The notes: a model not told the origin generated them from the letters alone. A stretch of 64,000 bases of DNA from Clostridiales bacterium UBA7568 (GCA_002479075.1 DLLG01000004.1:501081-565080); one strand, 5' to 3'. Positions 1 through 9,594 are shown, numbered from the stretch's first letter. Numbers and translations are program-made.

Positions 1-343
1 TTGCAGGAAATTCATCGAGAGGGAAATCCGTCGCGGAAACAGGTATGACGGGATCATTATGGATCCTCCGTCGTATGGCAGAGGACCTTCGGGCGAGGTA
101 TGGAAGCTGGAGGACTGCATTGACGATTTTATCAGGCTGACGGCAAATCTCCTTTCGGAGGACCCGCTGTTTGTGCTTGTGAATTCTTACACAACCGGGC
201 TTTCTTCGTCTGCGATAGGTTATATTATGAAACAGGTCTTGCCGGAGGGCGAGCTTGAATGCGGCGAGCTTATGCTTCCCGTCAAAGCCTCCGGCGGACT
301 TCTTCCTTGCGGTTCGAGCGCAAGATATACATTCAAAAAATAA
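1..343 (+). CDS. class I SAM-dependent methyltransferase, C-terminal part
   Basis: The reading frame is open from base 2 and the 5' end lies outside the window. The visible part has the motif DPPSYGRG about 20 residues in, which is the NPPY/DPPY-type motif IV of RNA-modifying class I methyltransferases of the RlmI/COG1092 type. The segment before it (REIRRGNRYDGIIM) is the usual strand leading into that motif. An rRNA methyltransferase is the likely function but the target base cannot be read from this fragment. It ends 18 bases before ecfA1, so it may be the first visible gene of the same transcript. Confidence 0.75.
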   Translation, partial: CRKFIEREIRRGNRYDGIIMDPPSYGRGPSGEVWKLEDCIDDFIRLTANLLSEDPLFVLVNSYTTGLSSSAIGYIMKQVLPEGELECGELMLPVKASGGLLPCGSSARYTFKK

Positions 344-361
344 GTTACTTGGGAAAGAAAA

Positions 362-1216
362 ATGGCAGAAACAGTTATCAGAACCGAAAAGCTCGGCTTT
401 TCATATGAGGAGGACGGGAAGAAAGTCCCTGTCCTGCACGATGTCGATCTTGAAATAGAGCAGGGCAGCTTTACCTGTATTCTTGGACACAACGGCTCTG
501 GAAAGAGCACGCTTGCAAAGCTGCTCAGCCTTGTGCTTTCTCCGTCGTCGGGGAAGGTTGTGCTTTTCGGAAAAAATACGGACGGAATAACGGAGGACGA
601 GGCTTATGAGCTTCGTCGCAGAGTCGGAATGGTGTTTCAGAACCCCGATAACCAGCTTGTTGCAACGGTTGTTGAGGAGGATGTCGCATTCGGACCCGAA
701 AACCTCGGCGTCGAACCGTCCGAAATAAGAAAAAGAGTTGACGATGCGCTTGAACTCGTCGGTATGAGCGAATACAAAAAGCACTCTCCGCACAAGCTCT
801 CCGGCGGACAGAAGCAGAGAGTCGCAATAGCGGGAATAATCGCACTTGATCCGGACGTCATCATTTTTGACGAATCGACCGCTATGCTCGATCCGATCGG
901 CAGGGCGGAGGTTATGGAAACGATAAAAAAGCTCGCCGCAAGGGGAACGACGGTCATTCTGATCACTCATTATATGGAGGAAGCCGCCGAAGCGGACAGA
1001 GTTATCGTTCTGGACGACGGTCGCATTACGGCGGACGGCAAGCCGGAGGACGTTTTCTCTATGACGGGTACGATCGAAAAGGCGGGGCTTGAAATCCCGC
1101 AGGTGACAAGGCTCCTGAAAGCCCTTAAAGCAGACGGAATAAAGGTCGATACCCGCGCTTTGACTCCGCAAAGCGCGGCGGAGGCGATAAAATGCGCTTT
1201 GGGAGGCAGAAAATGA
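362..1216 (+). CDS. ecfA1: energy-coupling factor transporter ATPase EcfA1
   Basis: This is one of the two ATPase subunits of the shared ECF transporter module, which powers vitamin uptake by exchangeable S components. Walker A is GHNGSGKST at residues 42-50, the Q-loop is VFQNPDNQ near 91-98, the ABC signature LSGGQ is at 146-150 and Walker B ends in FDESTAMLDP near 169-178. The DEST form (Ser-Thr after the catalytic Glu rather than DEPT) is typical of EcfA1. The 284-residue length fits the family. It overlaps ecfA2 by ATGA, so the two subunits are probably translationally coupled. The start is supported by a GGAAAG site just upstream. Confidence 0.93.
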   Translation: MAETVIRTEKLGFSYEEDGKKVPVLHDVDLEIEQGSFTCILGHNGSGKSTLAKLLSLVLSPSSGKVVLFGKNTDGITEDEAYELRRRVGMVFQNPDNQLVATVVEEDVAFGPENLGVEPSEIRKRVDDALELVGMSEYKKHSPHKLSGGQKQRVAIAGIIALDPDVIIFDESTAMLDPIGRAEVMETIKKLAARGTTVILITHYMEEAAEADRVIVLDDGRITADGKPEDVFSMTGTIEKAGLEIPQVTRLLKALKADGIKVDTRALTPQSAAEAIKCALGGRK

Positions 1217-2076
1217 CGGCAGCCGAACTTAAAAACGTATCTTATACTTACAGCAAGGGCACGCCGTTTGAATCGGCGGCGGTTACTGACGTTTCAGCCG
1301 TGTTTGAAAGCGGTATGATAACGGGAATAATAGGGCATACGGGATCGGGAAAATCGACGGTTGCCCAGCTGATAAACGGGCTTCTGCCCGTATCCTCGGG
1401 GGAAGTATTCGTCTGCGGGAAGAACATCTGGGAAGAGCCGAAGAAAATGCGGCAGGTACGCTTTACGGCGGGACTTGTGTTCCAGTATCCCGAGTATCAG
1501 CTCTTTGATGAAACAATTTATAAAGATATATCATTCGGACCGAAGAATATGGGACTTTCCGAAAAGGAAATCGACGAAAGAGTCAGAGACGCGGCGCGCG
1601 ATGTCGGTCTTGACGAGGCTCTTCTCGAAAAATCGCCGTTTGAGCTTTCCGGCGGGCAGAAGCGCCGTGCGGCAATCGCCGGCGTACTTGCTATGCGTCC
1701 GAAGGTTCTGATACTCGATGAGCCTGCCGCGGGTCTTGACCCGAGGGGCAGGAGGGAGATTCTCGGCAATATCGCAGCATACAGGGACAAAACCGGTGCG
1801 GCGATAATTATGATAAGCCACAGTATGGAGGACATTGCGGAATACTGCGATAAAATCGTTGTTATGAGCGATTCAAAGGTGCTTCTTTCCGGCACGCCGG
1901 AGGAGGTATTCTCCCATTCGGATGAGCTTATGAAAACGGGGCTGACGGTTCCGCAGGTGACGAAGGTTCTATGCGAGCTGAAGGCGATGGGATATGACGT
2001 CGATACCTCGGCATATACCGTTGACAAAGCGGAAAAAGAAATTCTCCGCCTTTTAGGAGGTGAGGGAAAATGCTGA
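1213..2076 (+). CDS. ecfA2: energy-coupling factor transporter ATPase EcfA2
   Basis: This is the second ATPase of the ECF module, forming the EcfA1-EcfA2 heterodimer that drives the transmembrane coupling protein. Walker A reads GHTGSGKST, the signature is LSGGQKRR and Walker B runs into DEPAAGLDP. An in-frame ATG at 1192 would overlap ecfA1 by 25 bases. I prefer the ATG at 1213 because it forms an ATGA overlap with the ecfA1 stop and has a GGGAGG ribosome site at about 1200-1206. The resulting protein is 287 residues, the usual size. The gene overlaps ecfT at its 3' end. Confidence 0.92.
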   Translation: MTAAELKNVSYTYSKGTPFESAAVTDVSAVFESGMITGIIGHTGSGKSTVAQLINGLLPVSSGEVFVCGKNIWEEPKKMRQVRFTAGLVFQYPEYQLFDETIYKDISFGPKNMGLSEKEIDERVRDAARDVGLDEALLEKSPFELSGGQKRRAAIAGVLAMRPKVLILDEPAAGLDPRGRREILGNIAAYRDKTGAAIIMISHSMEDIAEYCDKIVVMSDSKVLLSGTPEEVFSHSDELMKTGLTVPQVTKVLCELKAMGYDVDTSAYTVDKAEKEILRLLGGEGKC

Positions 2077-2900
2077 AGGACGTAACGCTCGGGCAGTACT
2101 TTCCCGGAAACTCGATTTTTCACAAGACCGACCCGAGAATAAAAATACTTCTGACTATCGCATATATAGTTGCGATATTTCTTGCAAAGAGCGGAGCGGC
2201 ATATGCGCTTCTGCTCCTTGTTTCGATCATTATGACGGCTATGTCCGGCATAAGGCTCTCCGTCATACTCAAAGGGATAAAGCCGCTGATATTCGTAGTT
2301 ATAATCACGGCTGTCATCAATGTTTTTTGGTATTCACCGCCGGAAGGTACTGAGCCGCTTTTCAGCTTCTGGAAGATAAACGTTTACCTCGGAGGCTTGC
2401 TTACAGCGCTCTATATGGCGATAAGGATTCTCTGTCTCCTCCTCGGCACGGGCGTCGTTCTGACTTATACGACCTCGCCCATAGCGCTGACGGATGCGAT
2501 TGAAAGCCTGCTTTCGCCTCTGAAGCTGATAAAGCTGCCGGTTCACGAATTTTCTATGATGATGACGATCGCTCTGCGCTTCATTCCGACGCTGATCGAA
2601 GAGACGGATAAGATAATGTCGGCGCAGAAGGCACGCGGCGCAGACTTTTCAAGCGGCGGACTTATAAAGAGGGCAAAGGCGCTTCTGCCTGTGCTCGTTC
2701 CGCTTTTCATCTCGGCTTTCCGCCGGGCAGACGAGCTTGCGGTTGCGATGGAATGTCGTTGTTACAGAGGCGGAAACGGCAGAACAAAAATGACCCGCCG
2801 CACTCTCCGCCTGTACGACTTTATCCTCGTTATATTCTTCGGAGCGTTTATTGCGGGAGTTGTGCTTATAAACAAATACGTCCCGTTTTACACGGTGTGA
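2070..2900 (+). CDS. ecfT: energy-coupling factor transporter transmembrane protein EcfT
   Basis: This is the membrane scaffold of the ECF transporter, which links the ATPases to S components such as ThiT. Several hydrophobic segments lie between residues 25 and 155, and a last one lies near 245-268. The cytoplasmic coupling region carries the paired Arg motifs KARGAD near 190 and CRCYRGG near 228, which contact EcfA1 and EcfA2. The ATG at 2070 overlaps the ecfA2 stop. The S component for thiamine is encoded 13 kb away on the other strand. No S component is adjacent, which fits the shared (group II) ECF arrangement. Confidence 0.92.
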   Translation: MLKDVTLGQYFPGNSIFHKTDPRIKILLTIAYIVAIFLAKSGAAYALLLLVSIIMTAMSGIRLSVILKGIKPLIFVVIITAVINVFWYSPPEGTEPLFSFWKINVYLGGLLTALYMAIRILCLLLGTGVVLTYTTSPIALTDAIESLLSPLKLIKLPVHEFSMMMTIALRFIPTLIEETDKIMSAQKARGADFSSGGLIKRAKALLPVLVPLFISAFRRADELAVAMECRCYRGGNGRTKMTRRTLRLYDFILVIFFGAFIAGVVLINKYVPFYTV

Positions 2901-2906
2901 GGTGAT

Positions 2907-3647
2907 ATGAAGTACCTTCTGAAATTATCGTATCTCGGAACGGCGTATTCGGGCTTTCAGGTTCAACCGAACGGTGACACCGTTCAGGGAAGGCTTTGCG
3001 ACGCCGGAAAGACGCTTTTCGGAGTTGACTGCGCCGTTACCGGTTGCAGCCGGACAGACAGCGGCGTTCACGCAAAAGAATATTACGCAACGCTTGAAAA
3101 GCACGGCGGCGCAGATATTCCCGCTGAAAAGCTCCCCCGCGCGATAAACACATACCTGCCGAAGGATATTTCCGTTATGGCGGCGGAGACTGTCGATGAC
3201 GGATATTCCGTTCGCCGGCACGTTACGGGAAAGGAATATGAATATCTTATTCTGAATTCTCCCGTCGGCGATCCGTTTCTCCTCGGAAGAGCATATCATT
3301 ATCCGCATCCGCTGGACGTTTCGAAAATGAACGAGGCGGCGAAGCATTTTGTCGGCAGACACGATTTTGCCGCGTTTATGGCTTCCGGCAGCAGCATTGC
3401 GGACACGGTGCGCACGGTCACCGGGTGCCGCGTCGAAAGAGACGGAGACAGGGTAAAAATATATATGTCGGCGGACGGTTTTCTTTACAATATGGTGAGG
3501 ATAACCGTCGGAACGCTGATTGAGGTGTCGGAGGGGAAAATCGCCCCTTGCGATATTGAAAGAATTATAAACTCAAAGGACAGAACCCTTGCGGGCAGAA
3601 CGGCTCCCGCCGAGGGACTTTACCTCGGAAAGGTCTTTATAAAATAA
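2907..3647 (+). CDS. truA: tRNA pseudouridine(38-40) synthase TruA
   Basis: TruA converts uridines 38-40 of the tRNA anticodon arm to pseudouridine. The catalytic aspartate is in GCSRTDSGVHA, Asp51 in this protein, and the N-terminal YLGTAYSGFQ block is also diagnostic. The length, 246 residues, is normal. The gene starts 7 bases after ecfT with a GAGGTG site. The ecfA1-ecfA2-ecfT-truA order is widespread in Firmicutes, usually near ribosomal protein genes. No ribosomal protein gene is seen here. Confidence 0.95.
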   Translation: MKYLLKLSYLGTAYSGFQVQPNGDTVQGRLCDAGKTLFGVDCAVTGCSRTDSGVHAKEYYATLEKHGGADIPAEKLPRAINTYLPKDISVMAAETVDDGYSVRRHVTGKEYEYLILNSPVGDPFLLGRAYHYPHPLDVSKMNEAAKHFVGRHDFAAFMASGSSIADTVRTVTGCRVERDGDRVKIYMSADGFLYNMVRITVGTLIEVSEGKIAPCDIERIINSKDRTLAGRTAPAEGLYLGKVFIK

Positions 3648-3669
3648 CCGAAAAAGGAGGGCGACGGTT

Positions 3670-4872
3670 TTGAACGGCGATGAAAAAAGGCTGCCGCAGG
3701 GCGGGAAAGCGTCCGCAGGCAGCTATTGGGCAGCTCTTGCCGCAAAATATCATATCGCAAAATATGCGGTCATCGTCGTCCTCGCGGTGATGATACTCTT
3801 TACGGCGATATTCGGCAGCGGGGAGCTGAAAGCGGAAAACTTCAGATATTTTTTCAAATATTTTCAGGTGAACCCCTTTTCATATGCTTCGTCTTACAGC
3901 GATATCTCGTTTACAGGAAACCCCGATATGAAATTTTCAATGTACAAAGGGGATCTTGTCTCCCTTTGCGACGGAAAGCTGACTGTCTATTCCTTGTCCG
4001 GAAAGACGCTTCTCTCCGCCGACGCGCTCGGCGCGGATACCGTTGAGAGCGACGGGAAATATCTCGCTCTTTACAAAAGGGGAGGAAACACCGCAACTTT
4101 ATACAATTCCTTCTCCGCCGTACACACGATAAATTTCGACTACCCCATAAATGACATCGACGTAAGCTCTGACGGAGGATTTGCGCTTGCAACTTCAGAA
4201 AAAAACGTCCGCTCCTCAGTGCTTGTTTACAGCAAGGCGTTTTCCCTTATTTATACCTGGAAATCGACGGACAAATACGTTTCGTCCGTCAGGCTTTCGG
4301 AAAACGGGAAGAACATTGGTATTTTCGCAAGCGGAACCGAAGGCGGCATTCCTTATTGCGAGCTTATCGTCAAAAATACGGGCAACGATATGATGGTCGT
4401 TTCGGAAAAATACAGAGGGGAAACGCCTTATTACATTTTTTTCTCCTCGGACGGGGGCATAATATCCGTAACCGACAGGGCGGCGAGATTTTATTCCCGC
4501 TCGGGCGAGAAAAGGGGCGAGGAGCTCTTTTCAAGGGCGATAACAGATGCCTGCTTTGAGGCGGGAAAGCTGGTGATTGCCGGAGGCGAGGTCGGTTTTT
4601 CGGGAACGAACGTAACAGTTATTTCCGAGGACGGCAGAAATAAGGACACTTTCTCAACGGACGAAAAAATCTGCTCGATATGCGCAGATGAGGATCGCAT
4701 TTACCTTCTCGGCTACGGAAAGCTCTATATAAAGGGCGGAGACGAAAGCGAGCTTGAGATAGAGAGCGGGGCAATCAATATGTTTTCCGTTGGCAGAAAC
4801 GATATTGTTCTGTGCTATACATACGGCACAAGGCTTGCCGATGTCGGCGCAGAAAAGGAGGGTAAAAAATGA
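3670..4872 (+). CDS. DUF5711-type membrane-anchored beta-propeller protein
   Basis: This is a 400-residue protein of unknown function. It has a cytoplasmic N-terminus of about 30 residues, one membrane helix at about 31-49, and a long extracytoplasmic region rich in short beta strands. Repeated blocks such as KLTVYSLSGKTLL and DSDGGFALAT-like segments look like propeller blades. The family resemblance is to DUF5711 proteins of Clostridia. The start is TTG, chosen because AAAAAGGAGG lies 9 bases upstream. It overlaps the following CvpA-like gene by ATGA, so the two envelope proteins are probably made together. Confidence 0.6.
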   Translation: MNGDEKRLPQGGKASAGSYWAALAAKYHIAKYAVIVVLAVMILFTAIFGSGELKAENFRYFFKYFQVNPFSYASSYSDISFTGNPDMKFSMYKGDLVSLCDGKLTVYSLSGKTLLSADALGADTVESDGKYLALYKRGGNTATLYNSFSAVHTINFDYPINDIDVSSDGGFALATSEKNVRSSVLVYSKAFSLIYTWKSTDKYVSSVRLSENGKNIGIFASGTEGGIPYCELIVKNTGNDMMVVSEKYRGETPYYIFFSSDGGIISVTDRAARFYSRSGEKRGEELFSRAITDACFEAGKLVIAGGEVGFSGTNVTVISEDGRNKDTFSTDEKICSICADEDRIYLLGYGKLYIKGGDESELEIESGAINMFSVGRNDIVLCYTYGTRLADVGAEKEGKK

Positions 4873-5552
4873 TTGACTGGATCATTGCTTCGGTGATGGT
4901 GCTTATAATTGCGATATCCGCATTCATCGGAATGAAAAAAGGATTTATACGGATGGTCGCCGGTTTTGTCGAATATGTTATATCGTTTCTTCTGGCATAT
5001 GTTTTTTGTTCAAAGTTCGCTGTATATATAAAGAAGATTCCTTTCATTGCAAAAATGGTCAGCGATGCGGAGATGCCTTCTCTTGAGGGAATGACGCTGG
5101 GAGAAAAAATCAGGTTCGTTGTTGATTATATAGTCAGCAACGCTTTCGAAAAAGGAACGGATGCGGCGACGGCGGAAGCTACCGCGATTGTCAAAAACTA
5201 TATAGCTTCCATAATCTCAACGACGATAGCCTTCATCATCATATTCGTCGTAACGCTTCTTTTGCAGAAGCTGATAGTGCTCCTGCTGGACCTTGTCGCA
5301 AAGGCGCCCGTGCTCAAACAGCTGAACGGCGGGCTCGGATTTCTGTTCGGACTTATGTGCGGGTCGTTCTGGACGTGGCTTCTGGCAAATATATTCGCCC
5401 GCGCCGCGCTCCCGCTCCTGTGCGCAAAGTTTCCGGAAACATTTTCCGAAACGCTTGCAAAGGGCGCTGTGATGACATTTTTCTTAAAGATAAATCCCGT
5501 TTCCCTCGTATTGAATGTTCTTACCTGGATAGCGGATAAATTTACTATATAA
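4869..5552 (+). CDS. CvpA family membrane protein
   Basis: This 227-residue protein is strongly hydrophobic. It has helices near residues 1-22 and 28-45 at the N-terminus and further helices near 110-138 and 152-185. The start, DWIIASVMVLIIAISAFIG, followed by a Lys-Lys-Gly turn, is the classic opening of the CvpA/colicin V production family. Members are linked to envelope maintenance and stress tolerance, but no biochemical activity is established. It is coupled to the DUF5711-like gene by an ATGA overlap. The last gene before a change to clpE. Confidence 0.75.
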   Translation: MIDWIIASVMVLIIAISAFIGMKKGFIRMVAGFVEYVISFLLAYVFCSKFAVYIKKIPFIAKMVSDAEMPSLEGMTLGEKIRFVVDYIVSNAFEKGTDAATAEATAIVKNYIASIISTTIAFIIIFVVTLLLQKLIVLLLDLVAKAPVLKQLNGGLGFLFGLMCGSFWTWLLANIFARAALPLLCAKFPETFSETLAKGAVMTFFLKINPVSLVLNVLTWIADKFTI

Positions 5553-5611
5553 TAAATAAAAAAATCAAATGCGTCGGCGGCGCATAATCCGCCGAGAACG
5601 GAACGGTTACT

Positions 5612-7921
5612 ATGCAATTATGTTCAAGATGCCATAAGAGAATGGCTGTGGTATTCGTCACCAGAATGGAAAACGGCGAAACAAAAAACGAGGGTCTTTG
5701 CCTCAAATGCGCAAAGGAGCTCGGCATACCTCAGGTAAACGATATACTCGAAAAAATGGGCATATCGGACGACGACCTTGAGAATATGGAAAACGAGATC
5801 GGATCGATGTTCCCGTCGGGCGACGACGGCGATCCCGACGATCCTGCGTCACGCGCACCGGCTGTCGATTTTGAAAAGCTTTTTGGTTCAATGCCGGGAT
5901 TTCCCGCGCCGAAGCCGTCCGGCGAAAAGAAGGGCGAGGGACAGTCGCAGCAGAAGGGGAGCGGCGAGAAGAGAAAACTGCAGAAAAAATTCCTTTCGAT
6001 GTACTGTCGCGACCTTACGGCGGACGCAAGGGAAGGAAAGCTTGATAAGGTGATCGGCAGGGAGAAGGAAGTGACTAGGATGCTCCAGATTCTCACCCGT
6101 CGTCAGAAGAACAACCCGTGTCTGATAGGCGAGGCGGGCGTCGGTAAAACGGCGATTGCGGAGGCGCTTGCGCAGAGAATTGCGGCGGGAACAGTCCCGT
6201 ATAAGCTCCGCGACAAAGAGGTTCACCTCCTCGATCTTACGTCGCTCGTCGCCGGAACGCAGTTCCGCGGGCAGTTTGAAAGCCGTATCAAGGGGCTGAT
6301 TGAAGAGGTCAAGGAGCTCGGAAACGTTATTCTCGTTATCGACGAGGTGCATAGCATTGTCGGTGTCGGCGATTCGGAGGGCAGTATGAACGCAGCGAAT
6401 ATTCTGAAACCCGCGCTTTCGAGGGGCGAGGTTCAGATAATCGGCGCAACGACGCTTGCCGAATACAGAAAGTATATCGAAAAGGACACTGCGCTTGAAA
6501 GACGTTTCCAGCCGATAATGGTTGAGGAGCCTTCGATAGAAGATGCAAAGAAGATACTCTCCGGAATAAAGAATTATTACGAAACGTATCACAAAATTCA
6601 TATTTCGGACGAGATAGTCGGCAAGGCTGTCGAGCTTTCCGAAAGATATATAACGGACAGATTCCTGCCGGATAAGGCGATCGACCTTCTGGACGAGGCG
6701 GCGTCGCACGTCGCGATGAATTCGCCCGTCGTTGAAAGAGTTGCCGAGGTTGAAAAGCAGCTTGCGGAGCTGAAAGTCGAGGCGGAGGCGCTTGAAAACA
6801 ATCCTCCCGCAGCCGATGCGGACGAAAAGACCCTCTCCGAGCATTACGAAAAGGCGGCAAAGATAAAGTCGAAGCGTATGCAGGACGAGGAGGAATACGA
6901 AACGCTCAAAAATCAGCTCGCAACGGTTGAGCTGGACGTCGGTGCGCTTGCGGACGTTATCGAAACCTGGACGGGAGTTCCCGCAGGGTCGATAACGGCA
7001 AACGAATTCGAACGTCTTGCGGGACTTTCCGATAGAATGAAATCGAGAATTATCGGGCAGGATGCGGCGGTTGACGCCGTTTGCCGCGCGATAAAGAGGA
7101 GCAGAGCGGGCGTTGTTTACAAGAGAAAGCCTGCGTCGTTCATCTTTGCAGGCCCGACTGGCGTCGGCAAGACGGAGCTTGTCAAGGTTCTTGCGGCAGA
7201 CCTGTTTTCAACGCCCGACGCGCTGATAAGGCTTGATATGTCAGAATATATGGAAAAGCACACCGTCTCAAGGCTCATCGGTTCGCCTCCCGGCTATGTC
7301 GGCTATGACGACGCAGGTCAGCTGACAGAGAAGATACGTCGCAAGCCGTATTCCGTAGTTCTTTTCGACGAAATAGAAAAGGCGCACCCGGATGTCCTGA
7401 ACATTCTTCTTCAGATTCTTGACGACGGAAGAATAACGGACGCGCACGGAAAGGAAGTCAAGTTTGACAACTGCATAATCGTTATGACGACGAATGCCGG
7501 CAGCTCAACCGGCAAAAACAACGCAGGCTTCGGATCAACAACGCAGGAGATTTCCGAGGCGCGGACGGAAAAGGCGCTCTCAGAGTTTCTCCGTCCGGAG
7601 TTTATAAACCGCGTCGACGAGATAATCACCTTCCGCTCGCTTTCGGAGGAGGATTTCGTTAAGATAGCGGCGATAATGCTCGGAGATCTCAAAAAGGCGG
7701 TTGCGGAACACGGGCTTGAGCTTTCCTGGACGGAGGCGGCGCTCGAATATATCGCAAAGAAATCATATTCCGTCAAATTCGGTGCGAGAAATATGCGCAG
7801 ATTCATAACAAAGAACGTTGAGGATCCGGCGGCGGAAAAGCTGATAGAAGGCTACGCAAACGGATACAAGGAAATCAAGGTCGATTCCGACGGAGAGACG
7901 CTCTCTGTCGATGTTAAATAA
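5612..7921 (+). CDS. clpE: ClpE-like ATP-dependent Clp protease ATP-binding subunit
   Basis: This Hsp100 unfoldase would feed substrates to ClpP or remodel aggregates. The N-terminus is a small zinc-finger domain with Cys4, Cys7, Cys30 and Cys33, as in ClpE, instead of the double Clp-N repeat of ClpC. Two AAA+ modules follow: Walker A GEAGVGKTA near residue 173 and GPTGVGKTE near residue 514. A middle region near 380-450 separates them. The C-terminal module keeps the GYVGYDDAGQLTEKIRRKP segment. At 769 residues it is close to ClpE size. An acidic, Gly/Pro-rich linker spans about 50-120. No CtsR gene or clear CtsR box was seen next to it. The symbol rests on the zinc finger. Confidence 0.85.
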   Translation: MQLCSRCHKRMAVVFVTRMENGETKNEGLCLKCAKELGIPQVNDILEKMGISDDDLENMENEIGSMFPSGDDGDPDDPASRAPAVDFEKLFGSMPGFPAPKPSGEKKGEGQSQQKGSGEKRKLQKKFLSMYCRDLTADAREGKLDKVIGREKEVTRMLQILTRRQKNNPCLIGEAGVGKTAIAEALAQRIAAGTVPYKLRDKEVHLLDLTSLVAGTQFRGQFESRIKGLIEEVKELGNVILVIDEVHSIVGVGDSEGSMNAANILKPALSRGEVQIIGATTLAEYRKYIEKDTALERRFQPIMVEEPSIEDAKKILSGIKNYYETYHKIHISDEIVGKAVELSERYITDRFLPDKAIDLLDEAASHVAMNSPVVERVAEVEKQLAELKVEAEALENNPPAADADEKTLSEHYEKAAKIKSKRMQDEEEYETLKNQLATVELDVGALADVIETWTGVPAGSITANEFERLAGLSDRMKSRIIGQDAAVDAVCRAIKRSRAGVVYKRKPASFIFAGPTGVGKTELVKVLAADLFSTPDALIRLDMSEYMEKHTVSRLIGSPPGYVGYDDAGQLTEKIRRKPYSVVLFDEIEKAHPDVLNILLQILDDGRITDAHGKEVKFDNCIIVMTTNAGSSTGKNNAGFGSTTQEISEARTEKALSEFLRPEFINRVDEIITFRSLSEEDFVKIAAIMLGDLKKAVAEHGLELSWTEAALEYIAKKSYSVKFGARNMRRFITKNVEDPAAEKLIEGYANGYKEIKVDSDGETLSVDVK

Positions 7922-7941
7922 TAAAAAGGTAGGGAAAAGAA

Positions 7942-8211
7942 ATGAACGCAGTCATTATAGTCACAGGCAAGGACACGAAGGGAATAGTTGCGAAGGTATC
8001 GGCAAAGTGCGTTGAGCTCGGCGCGAATATAGCCGATATATCGCAGACGGTTATGAGCGGGTATTTCGCAATGATACTTCTCGTTGAAACGGATGGGATT
8101 TCCGTTCCGTTCCCGGAATTTGTCGACAAAATGGAAACCCTTGGCGGAGAAAACGGTCTCGTCATAAAAGTTATGCACGAGGACATTTTCAACTCGATGC
8201 ATCGCATATAA
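7942..8211 (+). CDS. ACT domain-containing protein, UPF0237 family
   Basis: This is an 89-residue single ACT domain. The opening MNAVIIVTGKDTKGIVAKVS and the segment NIADISQTVMSGYFAMILLV match the UPF0237 family, which resembles the regulatory ACT domains of GcvR. ACT domains bind amino acids or other small ligands. The ligand here is unknown. The gene is 21 bases upstream of the UPF0210 gene, and this pair is conserved as a unit in many bacteria and archaea, so the ACT protein probably regulates or binds its partner. Confidence 0.88.
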   Translation: MNAVIIVTGKDTKGIVAKVSAKCVELGANIADISQTVMSGYFAMILLVETDGISVPFPEFVDKMETLGGENGLVIKVMHEDIFNSMHRI

Positions 8212-8232
8212 ATCAGACGGAGGTTTTCTGAA

Positions 8233-9594
8233 ATGATTGAAAGAAACGATATTGCGGAAACGCTGAAAATGATAGAGCACGACCATCTCGACATACGCAC
8301 GGTTACCATCGGCGTTTCGCTTCTCGGTTGCGCCTCGTCGGACGGAAAAATATTTGCAGACAAGATTTACGATAAGATAACGAAAACGGCGGAAAGACTC
8401 GTTCCCGTTTGCAACGAGATCGAAAAGACATACGGAATTCCGATTATAAATAAGCGTGTTTCCGTAACTCCGATAGCCATAGCCGGCGCTTCGCTCACAA
8501 AGAGCGAGGATTTCGTCCTTGCGGCAAAGGCGATGGACAGGGCGGCGCACGCCGTCGGCATAAACTTCATCGGCGGTTACAGCGCGCTCGTCCAGAAGGG
8601 CACAACAGACGGCGACAAGCGTTTCCTCCGTTCGATTCCCGACGCTCTTACTGAGACCGAAATCGTCTGCTCGTCTGTCAACGTCGGCTCGACGAAGGCG
8701 GGAATAAATATGGACGCTATCCGTATGATGGGCGGAATTGTCAAGGAAGCCGCCGAGAAAACGGCAGACAACAGTTGTATGGCTTGCGCAAAGCTCGTCA
8801 TTTTCTGCAACGCACCGGATGACAACCCCTTTATGGCAGGCGCTTTTCACGGTGTCGGCGAAGGGGAATCCGTCATAAATGTCGGCGTTTCGGGTCCGGG
8901 AGTTGTCTGTTCTGCGATAAAGGCTATGCCGAACGCCTCGATCACCGAAATTTCGGAGACGGTCAAACGCTCGGCATTCAAGATAACGAGAGTCGGGCAG
9001 CTTGTTGCAAAGGAAGCGAGCCGCAGGCTCGGAATTCCTTTCGGAATTGTCGACCTTTCTCTTGCGCCGACACCGGCAATCGGCGATTCCGTTGCGAGAA
9101 CGCTTGAAGCTATGGGACTTGAAACCTGCGGCTGCTGCGGCACGACTGCGGCGCTTGCGCTCCTCAACGACGCTGTGAAAAAGGGCGGCGTTATGGCATC
9201 GTCCTCCGTCGGCGGGCTTTCCGGCGCATTTATTCCCGTTTCAGAGGATGAGGGAATGATCGCTGCTGCAAAGAGCGGTTGCCTGACGATTGAAAAGCTG
9301 GAAGCAATGACGGCGGTCTGCTCTGTCGGGCTTGATATGATAGCCGTTCCGGGAGACACAAGCGCGGCGGTCATCTCCGCAATGATAGCAGACGAGGCGG
9401 CAATCGGTATGATAAACGGAAAGACGACGGCTGTCCGCGTCATTCCGGCGATAGGAAAGAAGGTTGGAGATATGGTTTCCTTCGGCGGGCTTCTCGGCGA
9501 CGCGCCGATAATGAAGGTGAATACCGCAAGCCCGGAAAAGTTTATTTCCAGAGGCGGAAAGATCCCTGCGCCGATACATTCGCTGAAAAACTGA
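8233..9594 (+). CDS. UPF0210 (PFL family) protein
   Basis: This 453-residue protein belongs to the UPF0210/DUF711 group, structurally related to glycyl-radical enzymes such as pyruvate formate-lyase but without a proven activity. The segment LETCGCCGTTAALALLNDAVK carries a Cys-Gly-Cys-Cys run, and ISRGGKIPAPIHSLKN at the C-terminus is family typical. It has a good AGACGGAGG site ahead of the ATG. It is paired with the ACT protein upstream. Coordinates match the complete family length, so the gene appears intact. Confidence 0.9.
   Translation: MIERNDIAETLKMIEHDHLDIRTVTIGVSLLGCASSDGKIFADKIYDKITKTAERLVPVCNEIEKTYGIPIINKRVSVTPIAIAGASLTKSEDFVLAAKAMDRAAHAVGINFIGGYSALVQKGTTDGDKRFLRSIPDALTETEIVCSSVNVGSTKAGINMDAIRMMGGIVKEAAEKTADNSCMACAKLVIFCNAPDDNPFMAGAFHGVGEGESVINVGVSGPGVVCSAIKAMPNASITEISETVKRSAFKITRVGQLVAKEASRRLGIPFGIVDLSLAPTPAIGDSVARTLEAMGLETCGCCGTTAALALLNDAVKKGGVMASSSVGGLSGAFIPVSEDEGMIAAAKSGCLTIEKLEAMTAVCSVGLDMIAVPGDTSAAVISAMIADEAAIGMINGKTTAVRVIPAIGKKVGDMVSFGGLLGDAPIMKVNTASPEKFISRGGKIPAPIHSLKN

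Noticed and set aside
5888..6844. 318-codon open frame on the minus strand inside clpE
   Set aside because: It is antisense to clearly conserved ClpE sequence and has no ribosome site.
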